Source: Alcanivoracaceae bacterium (lineage in GTDB: Bacteria; Pseudomonadota; Gammaproteobacteria; Pseudomonadales; Alcanivoracaceae). Taken from it: a stretch of 64,000 nt of DNA. The DNA is taken from contig JARGPU010000001.1 in NCBI GenBank assembly GCA_029210325.1, positions 1,482,646 through 1,546,645 on the forward strand. The letters run 5' to 3'. Both the position numbers and the translations under genes were made by a program. The notes under the pieces were generated by a model, which ran no database searches, was not told where the DNA came from, and was given only the letters and a program-made list of their open reading frames with translations. Each line of letters starts with the position of its first letter. The stretch's first letter is position 1. Of this stretch, positions 58,424 to 64,000 are shown piece by piece.

Positions 58424-60628
58424 TTATTTGCTGGTATGAGTAAATACGCCATCCCAGTCTATATCTGGCGGGTCTTCCTTGAAGTGAGCGATGCGCTCCA
58501 GATAGACCTGATAGATTTTCCGATCTGGTTCTTCTTCAGCCAGTTTTAGCAAGGACTGCTCCGCGACACTCCAGCGCTGCTCGCGATATTCCGACAGCGC
58601 ACTATGGAAGCGCTCCAGCCGATGCAGGGTTTCTTCCGATTGCTCACTGGTGGCACCCAGCGGTTCGAAAATCACCACCGGTTCGTCTTTGCCTTTAACT
58701 TTTACTCTGTCCAATTCCAGAAAGCAGTAGTCTGGGACTTTGGCGCGAGTGAATTCACTGACAATAATATTGACGCCATATTGCTTGGTTAGTCCTTCCA
58801 GCCGTGAGCCCAGATTCACAGCGTCACCCATAACCGTATAGGCCATGCGGAATTCCGAACCCATGTTGCCGACACTCATCAGGCCGCTGTTGAGGCCCAC
58901 GCCGATATTGATCTCTGGCCAGCCTTTTTCCCGGAATCGTTGGTTAATGCCTGGAAGAGCCTTGACCATCTCCAGCCCCGCTTCCAGAGCATGGCGGGCA
59001 TTGTCAGGGTCTTCCAGGGGAGCACCCCAGAAGGCCATGATTGCGTCACCCATATATTTATCGATGGTGCCGCGATGGTGATGGATTACGTGGGTCATTG
59101 GCGTCAGCATTTCGTTCATCAGCTGGGTTAGTGCTTGTGGCTCCAGCCCCTCGGAAATAGTGGTAAACCCGCGCACATCTGAGAACAAAACGGTCATGTC
59201 CCGGCTTTCACCGCTGACGCTGATTTTCTCCGGACTCTCGGCCATTTCTTCCACCAGCTCCGGCGGAATGTACTGGCCGAACAGTTTCGCCAGCATGCGC
59301 TTGTCGCGCGCCTCAACAAAGAAACCCCATAGAGTCTGGAAAACGAAGATAAATAGAATCAAACCCACCGGTGAGGCCAGTGGCAATACCAAGCCGCTAT
59401 TCCATGCGTATAAGTTGCCCCCGACAACGGCAGCCAGTGCTCCCATTGTTACAAGCAGACTGCGCATCGGTTCAAGGCGAGCATTGATCACGCCCAGCAC
59501 AATGCTGATGGTCAGAAGCAGGAAAAACTCAACCGCGATGATCCAGCCTGGCTGGCGCTTGATGTTGTTATCCAGCAGGCCGGCAATCAGGTTGGCATGT
59601 ACCTCAACGCCCGGATAGGTGGTCTCCAGTGGCGTGGTCCGCTGGTCCTTCAGGCCGGGGGCTGAGCTACCCACCAATACTATTCTGCCGCGCAGCTGTT
59701 CTTGCGGAATTTTCTTTTCCAGAATGTCGCTGATTGAGTAGTAAGGGAAGCTGTTCGCGCCGCCACGATAGGGCACCAGTACCGTTGCCAGTGGTGCCAG
59801 CGGAACAATCTGATCTCCAAGGCGCAGTGCATCAACAAACGGGTAGTTGCTCTGGGTATCAAGGATCAGCTCGATGGACGGGTCGTTGCCGGATGCGCGC
59901 ACCATAGACAATGCCAAAGAGCCATATAGTTTGCCTTCAAACTCCTGTAGCAACGGCACACGACGGAATACACCATCAATATCAATGGTCGGATTGTCAA
60001 AGAATCCACCACCCCAGGCCGTGCTTTGCAGCACTTCCAGATTACCGGAGAAGCCATGGGGTTGAGGCAAGCCGAGACGGCCGGCAAAGTCTTCTGGCAG
60101 CTCTGCCGCAGGTGGTGGCAATACGTTTAACTGGCTGCTCTGGCCATGGGCAAAGACATAGCCGAGAACGACCTGGCGATCACGAAAGCTGTCGGCAAAG
60201 CGCTGATCAAAATTCAGGGCAGGGCCAAGATCTTTCCAGATACGCTGGAATTGCCTGTCTGAGCGCAACTCTTTTTCGGCCATGCCACGCAGGGCAGATA
60301 CGCCGGGGTCCGTATCCGGTTCGGCAAACAGTACGTCATAGCCGAGGCTTTTGACCTGATAATGGTCGAACATCACGTCCATGAACTGGGCCAGAATGCC
60401 CCGGTCCCACGGCCAATGCCCCAGAGCCGTCAGGCTCTTTTCGTCAATGTCAGCGATAATAATGCGGTCATCAACACCACCGGGTACGGTCATGCGCAAC
60501 CGTATGTCGTAGGTGGCCCGCTCTAGCGTATCAAGCAGAGGAAGACGCGGAAGATAAATGCTGTGCAGAACAAACAGCGCACAGATCAACAGCAGCAAAC
60601 TGGTGCGTAGCCACTTTCCCGGTGACAT
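58424..60628 (-). CDS. CHASE2-sensor class III adenylate/guanylate cyclase
   Basis: A 734-residue membrane cyclase. An N-terminal helix (about 8-26) leads to a periplasmic CHASE2 domain (about 30-330; LERATYDIRLRMTVPGGVDD, IADIDEKSLTALGHWPWDRG). Three membrane helices (about 355-435) follow. The class III catalytic domain starts at MTVLFSDVRGFTTIS (about 478) with metal Asp, and continues through DKYMGDAIMAFWGAP. The last 80 residues form TPR-like helices. It makes cAMP or cGMP in response to an external signal. The upstream gene encodes a FecR-domain protein 15 bases away, a probable partner. Confidence 0.92.
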   Translation of the reverse strand: MSPGKWLRTSLLLLICALFVLHSIYLPRLPLLDTLERATYDIRLRMTVPGGVDDRIIIADIDEKSLTALGHWPWDRGILAQFMDVMFDHYQVKSLGYDVLFAEPDTDPGVSALRGMAEKELRSDRQFQRIWKDLGPALNFDQRFADSFRDRQVVLGYVFAHGQSSQLNVLPPPAAELPEDFAGRLGLPQPHGFSGNLEVLQSTAWGGGFFDNPTIDIDGVFRRVPLLQEFEGKLYGSLALSMVRASGNDPSIELILDTQSNYPFVDALRLGDQIVPLAPLATVLVPYRGGANSFPYYSISDILEKKIPQEQLRGRIVLVGSSAPGLKDQRTTPLETTYPGVEVHANLIAGLLDNNIKRQPGWIIAVEFFLLLTISIVLGVINARLEPMRSLLVTMGALAAVVGGNLYAWNSGLVLPLASPVGLILFIFVFQTLWGFFVEARDKRMLAKLFGQYIPPELVEEMAESPEKISVSGESRDMTVLFSDVRGFTTISEGLEPQALTQLMNEMLTPMTHVIHHHRGTIDKYMGDAIMAFWGAPLEDPDNARHALEAGLEMVKALPGINQRFREKGWPEINIGVGLNSGLMSVGNMGSEFRMAYTVMGDAVNLGSRLEGLTKQYGVNIIVSEFTRAKVPDYCFLELDRVKVKGKDEPVVIFEPLGATSEQSEETLHRLERFHSALSEYREQRWSVAEQSLLKLAEEEPDRKIYQVYLERIAHFKEDPPDIDWDGVFTHTSK

Positions 60629-60643
60629 CGGTACTCCTTACCT

Positions 60644-61372
60644 TCAGTAGCCTTTACGCGGTGCGGTATAGGACTTTAGCGTCGAGAACGCAGGTTTACG
60701 GCCGACCAGCTGCTCAATCAACATGAGCTCTTCGTCAGTATGATTTTTCATGGGGGCTGGAGTGATCAGCTGGCTATAGCCGCCGCCTTTGCCAATGTAG
60801 CGAGGCGAATCATGGTGAGTGGCGATCACTTTTTCTTGCTGGCTCGGATCCGCGTTGGCGACGATATCGACGTGGCCATAGCAGGTGCAGGCATAGCTCA
60901 CATCCTCTTCGGACTCCACATACAACCCGGTGCCACGGATGCCGATGGTGGCTGTACTGGTTTGTACTTGATGGACCGAGCCGCCGGTGCGTGCACCAAA
61001 TACGGACAGCAGTTTACCGGTGGCAAGCCTCAGGCTCTCTTCGATGTTGTCCTTGCCCTTGAACTGTACCTTGCTGTTGTCACGCAGAATGTGGGCGTCA
61101 AAACCGATCACAAATACGACATAACTGCTGCGACCTGTTTCCACCAGAGAGTTAGCGCTGATGTAGGTGCTTTCATTGGCCAATTTGCCGTCCACAAAGA
61201 CCGTGCCGCGCATGTCGTATATGGATTTGCCGGCAATCAGCTGCTCGGGGATCTTGCCCATGGCATGGACCAGCGCTGGCAGCACTGACGAGCCGGTCAC
61301 CCCGGCAACAAGGGCAGAACCCATGGTGTAACGCAGAAACTGGCGGCGGGCTTCAATAATCTGGTCGCTCAT
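60644..61372 (-). CDS. FecR-domain protein exported by Tat
   Basis: A 242-residue protein. The N-terminal ARRQFLRYTMGSALVAG fits the twin-arginine pattern RRxFL with a following hydrophobic stretch. The FecR-type beta domain spans about 55-165, with VETGRSSYVVFVIG and the signature ATIGIRGTGLYVE. CTCYGHV holds two close cysteines. There is no FecI sigma factor gene, so it does not act as a classical anti-sigma regulator. Co-transcription with the CHASE2 cyclase suggests that it senses or relays the periplasmic signal. Confidence 0.85.
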   Translation of the reverse strand: MSDQIIEARRQFLRYTMGSALVAGVTGSSVLPALVHAMGKIPEQLIAGKSIYDMRGTVFVDGKLANESTYISANSLVETGRSSYVVFVIGFDAHILRDNSKVQFKGKDNIEESLRLATGKLLSVFGARTGGSVHQVQTSTATIGIRGTGLYVESEEDVSYACTCYGHVDIVANADPSQQEKVIATHHDSPRYIGKGGGYSQLITPAPMKNHTDEELMLIEQLVGRKPAFSTLKSYTAPRKGY

Positions 61373-61461
61373 GGCTCTCTCCGTAGAGGCAGGTCCCTGT
61401 TGTCTTGGTGGGATACGTGTTTATAGCACAGCATTGGGGTTGATGGGATGGTTAGTCCCAT

Positions 61462-62298
61462 TCAGTCTTGTTCATCTGGCCGGGGGGGTAGCTCATGGCC
61501 GCAACGGCGGCAGTACTTGGCATCGTCATCGTGCTCATGCAGATGGCAGTGACTGCATTCACGCTCGAATCGACGGCGCACCATGGCCTGGGAAATCTCT
61601 GCGGTGACGATGCCCGTGGGCACCGCAATAATTGCATAGCCGGTTAGCATGGCCAGTGAGGCGATGGCCTGGCCGAGTGGGGTGGATGGTGAGATGTCCC
61701 CATAGCCAACCGTGGTGATGGTAACAATCGCCCAATAGATGCTGCGTGGAATGCTGGTAAAGCCATAGGCCGGCCCCTCCACCACATACATAATGCTGCC
61801 GAAAATCAGCATGACGATTATCACGCTGAACAGGAAGACGCCGATCTTTCTGCGTGCCCTGAGCAGGGCGCTGAGTAGGAATCCGGCCTCGTTCATCATT
61901 GATACCAGCTTCATCACCCTGAATAGACGCAGTATGCGCAGGGCTCGCATGGTCAGCAGGTAGTGCGCGCCGGGAATAAAAAGGCTGATATAAGTGGGCA
62001 GGATCGCCAGCAGATCGACAATACCAAAGAAGCTGCGAGCATAATGAGCGGGGCGAGCACTCACCCAGAGCCGTACCAGATACTCAATAGTGAACAAAAT
62101 GGTAAAGAACCACTCGATCAAACGTAACTCTTGACCAAATACGGCATCGATTGAAGCGACGCTTTCCAGCATAACGGCTACCACACTGGCCAGAATGGCA
62201 ACCAGTAGTAGCTGGTCAAAACGTCGACCATAAGTAGTGTCCGTGCCGAAAATAATATGTCGCCAGCGAATGCGCAGACTGTGCGGCTCCTGTTCCAT
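61462..62298 (-). CDS. Voltage-gated-type potassium channel with C-terminal zinc ribbon
   Basis: A 278-residue six-helix channel. An S4-like basic helix (MRALRILRLFRVMKL, around 125-140) precedes the pore. The selectivity filter is TVGYGD in TITTVGYGDISPST (about 195). After S6, the soluble tail ends in CSHCHLHEHDDDAKYCRRCG, a CxxC-CxxC zinc-ribbon pattern. Such proteins are common in pseudomonads as ion transporters of unknown gating. The 89-bp gap to the FecR gene contains no obvious signal. Confidence 0.9.
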   Translation of the reverse strand: MEQEPHSLRIRWRHIIFGTDTTYGRRFDQLLLVAILASVVAVMLESVASIDAVFGQELRLIEWFFTILFTIEYLVRLWVSARPAHYARSFFGIVDLLAILPTYISLFIPGAHYLLTMRALRILRLFRVMKLVSMMNEAGFLLSALLRARRKIGVFLFSVIIVMLIFGSIMYVVEGPAYGFTSIPRSIYWAIVTITTVGYGDISPSTPLGQAIASLAMLTGYAIIAVPTGIVTAEISQAMVRRRFERECSHCHLHEHDDDAKYCRRCGHELPPRPDEQD

Positions 62299-62390
62299 AC
62301 CGGCCCTGCCAATGAAAGATGGCCCGATTGTCGCTTGTCCGCAGGAAAATGACCACTTAGTCTTGGGGCACTTTTTGTATTGGTGACGTT

Positions 62391-63404
62391 ATGCAGCAGT
62401 CCCTTGATGAGATTACTGAATTTCGCCCCGCCACCAGTTGGCAGGGGCGGCTGGTGGCCAGTGCCATGCGCACTTTCGTCAAGCCGGTGGTGGCGCGGGT
62501 GCCTTTTACGCCGAGGGTGATGAAGTTTTCTCAGCTTGGCTTTGATACGGTCACACTAGCCTTGCCGGTTCATCCTGATGTGCATATCGCTCCGGCGGAT
62601 GTGGGTGGTGTGCCTGGTGAGTGGTTAATCGCCGGCCGGGAAGTGCTTTCCGGCCGCGTGGTGTTGTATTTGCATGGCGGAGGTTACTTCTTCGGCTCTC
62701 CTCGGTCCCACCGCTCGGTAACTTGGCGCTTGAGTCGTGCCTGTCGTGCCAGGGTGCTGGCGCTGGACTATCGTCAGCCGCCGGACTGGCATTACCCGGC
62801 GCCGATGATCGACGCGCTGAGTGCCTATCGAGCGCTACTGGCCCAGGGCTGCAGGCCGGAAAATATTATCATTGCCGGGGACTCTGCTGGCGGCAATCTG
62901 ACTCTGGTTACGCTGCTGTCATTGCGCGAGCAGGGGCTGCCGTTACCCGCAGCTGCTGTGCTGATCAGCCCGTGGGCCGACTTGACCTGTAGTGGCGAAA
63001 CACTGGTCAGCAATGCGGATGTGGAGCCAATGATTCCACTCAATGCATTGCGTTTTATTTCTTCATCCTACGCGCGCGGTCAGGACCCGGCGGCGCCCAT
63101 GCTGTCACCGGTTTTCGCCGACCTGAGTGGTTTACCTCCAATAATGATTCAGGTGGGTCGGATTGAAATATTGCTGAGCGACGCTCGGCGTATTGCGCAG
63201 CGGGCGCAGGCCTGCGGTGTTACCTGCCGGCTTCAGGAATGGGATGGCATGATGCATGTATTTCAGGCCTTGGGTGGTTGGCTGCCTGAGGCATCGTTGG
63301 CACTGCGAGAGATTGGCGCTTTTGTTGATGAGCAAATTCAGGCAGCAGGAGGAGAGGCGAGAATTCGCCAGCGCGCTACTATCGTGACGGGGCTGGGCCA
63401 TTAA
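62391..63404 (+). CDS. Alpha/beta hydrolase, hormone-sensitive lipase family
   Basis: A 337-residue esterase or lipase. The HSL oxyanion motif HGGGYFFGS is near residue 96 and the nucleophile GDSAGGN near 164. A catalytic acid region lies around VGRIEILLSD (about 257) and the His in GMMHVFQ (about 285). It is cytoplasmic by sequence. It probably hydrolyses medium-length acyl esters. It converges on the DAHP synthase gene. Confidence 0.88.
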   Translation: MQQSLDEITEFRPATSWQGRLVASAMRTFVKPVVARVPFTPRVMKFSQLGFDTVTLALPVHPDVHIAPADVGGVPGEWLIAGREVLSGRVVLYLHGGGYFFGSPRSHRSVTWRLSRACRARVLALDYRQPPDWHYPAPMIDALSAYRALLAQGCRPENIIIAGDSAGGNLTLVTLLSLREQGLPLPAAAVLISPWADLTCSGETLVSNADVEPMIPLNALRFISSSYARGQDPAAPMLSPVFADLSGLPPIMIQVGRIEILLSDARRIAQRAQACGVTCRLQEWDGMMHVFQALGGWLPEASLALREIGAFVDEQIQAAGGEARIRQRATIVTGLGH

Positions 63405-63435
63405 AAGCAGGGAGCGGCCGAAGCCGCTCCTGCTT
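63405..63435. terminator. Bidirectional hairpin between hydrolase and aroG
   Basis: A stem AAGCAG(G)GAGCGGC with GCCGCTCCTGCTT: 13 base pairs with one bulged G and a CGAA tetraloop. It lies between the converging stop codons. There is no long T-tract on either strand, so termination may be partial. Confidence 0.75.
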
Positions 63436-63437
63436 AA

Positions 63438-64000
63438 TCAGTTGTTGCGACAGGGCAGAACATCGCGCAGTTTCGCCGCCATATCGCGGATCGACTGCTC
63501 GGTAACATCCCAGCCAATACAGCCGTCAGTGACCGATACGCCGTACTCCAGCTTTTCCAGATCTGCCGGAATTTTCTGATTGCCGAACTTCAGGTGTGAT
63601 TCCACCATCATGCCGACAATGGACTTATTGCCCTCCAGAATCTGGTTGGTGACATTCTCCATTACCAGAGTCTGCAGCGCCGGATCCTTGTTCGAGTTGG
63701 CGTGGCTGGCGTCGACCATGATGTTGGTGGAAACGCCGGCCTTGGTCAGCTCTTTCTCGGCTATGGCCACTGAAACGGAATCATAATTAGGCTTGCCGCC
63801 ACCGCCGCGCAGCACCACGTGACCATACTGGTTGCCACGGGTCTCGGTGATGGCCACCTTGCCATCGCTGTCGATACCCAGGAACCGGTGCGGGCTGCGC
63901 ACGCTGAGCATGGCGTTGATGGCCACTTCCAAGCCACCATCGGTACCGTTCTTGAAGCCCACCGGGCTGGACAGACCGGAGGACATTTCCCGGTGGGTCT
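63438..64000 (-). CDS. aroG: 3-deoxy-7-phosphoheptulonate synthase (class I, partial)
   Basis: The C-terminal 187 residues are in the window; the N-terminus is beyond the right edge. Conserved blocks are SSPVGFKNGTDGG, GNQYGHVVLRGGGGKPNYDS and VDASHANSNKDP. LEYGVSVTDGCIGWD is the typical end. It condenses phosphoenolpyruvate and erythrose-4-phosphate to start aromatic amino acid synthesis. Which of the AroF/G/H feedback types it is cannot be decided without the N-terminal regulatory residues. Confidence 0.92.
   Translation of the reverse strand, partial: THREMSSGLSSPVGFKNGTDGGLEVAINAMLSVRSPHRFLGIDSDGKVAITETRGNQYGHVVLRGGGGKPNYDSVSVAIAEKELTKAGVSTNIMVDASHANSNKDPALQTLVMENVTNQILEGNKSIVGMMVESHLKFGNQKIPADLEKLEYGVSVTDGCIGWDVTEQSIRDMAAKLRDVLPCRNN

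Overview
The window reads as a chromosomal segment of an aerobic gammaproteobacterium of moderate-to-high GC. The evidence is gene content and order. RNase E sits next to rluC. A yceD-rpmF-plsX-fabD-fabG-acpP-fabF-pabC-mltG-tmk-holB-pilZ-tatD string lacks fabH, as in pseudomonads. There is a tesA/ybbA/ybbP divergon, an RDD/SpoIIM/DUF4129 membrane cluster, and a DUF1285 gene beside a TetR regulator. The closest match in style is Pseudomonadales in the broad sense (Cellvibrio, Spongiibacter or Alcanivorax grade), but no species can be named from sequence alone. I found no rRNA, tRNA, CRISPR array or intact insertion sequence.

Layout. 1-4.2 kb: a minus-strand run of membrane and small redox genes (DUF4129, SpoIIM-like, RDD, DUF2069, WrbA, ArsC-like). 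4.3-7.5 kb: YihY, an epoxide-hydrolase-like enzyme, MsrA and MsrB. 7.5-11.5 kb: a minus-strand group of CoA transferase/racemase, lipoprotein and membrane-anchored neutral ceramidase. 11.7-14.8 kb: SulP transporter, double UspA and DUF1275 protein. 14.8-18.6 kb: the ybbP-ybbA/tesA divergon, in which the two start codons share bases. 18.6-23 kb: DUF349 protein, secreted peptidase and acyltransferase. 23-25.5 kb: a second CoA transferase and an outer-membrane-like protein. 25.5-31.5 kb: rne with a long hairpin-rich leader, then rluC, a phosphatase and sppA. 31.5-43.6 kb: maf, then the ribosome/fatty-acid/cell-wall/DNA-replication operons ending in rmuC.

43.6-47 kb is the accessory part. Three consecutive hairpins with GGA in their loops follow rmuC. 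Next come a decapitated and truncated RHS-repeat remnant and an AT-richer hipBA toxin-antitoxin module preceded by a near-perfect 16-bp inverted repeat. 47-50.4 kb holds a YiiX-like protein that appears to have lost its catalytic residues, a class V aminotransferase, a TetR regulator and a DUF1285 protein.

50.4-58.4 kb is the most unusual region: a three-gene operon. It encodes a 1684-residue exported protein (cytochrome c motif, cadherin/Ig-like repeats, thrombospondin type 3 repeats, C-terminal anchor), a small outer-membrane beta-barrel and a 659-residue lipoprotein with three heme c motifs. I infer a surface redox or adhesion complex. It converges on a CHASE2-adenylate cyclase gene and its Tat-exported FecR-domain partner. 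The window closes with a Kv-type channel, a hormone-sensitive-lipase-family hydrolase and the 3' part of a DAHP synthase gene.

Promoter-like TAGAAT boxes with GC-rich discriminators lie before rluC, yceD and acpP. The first two sit so close to the start codon that leaderless mRNAs are likely.
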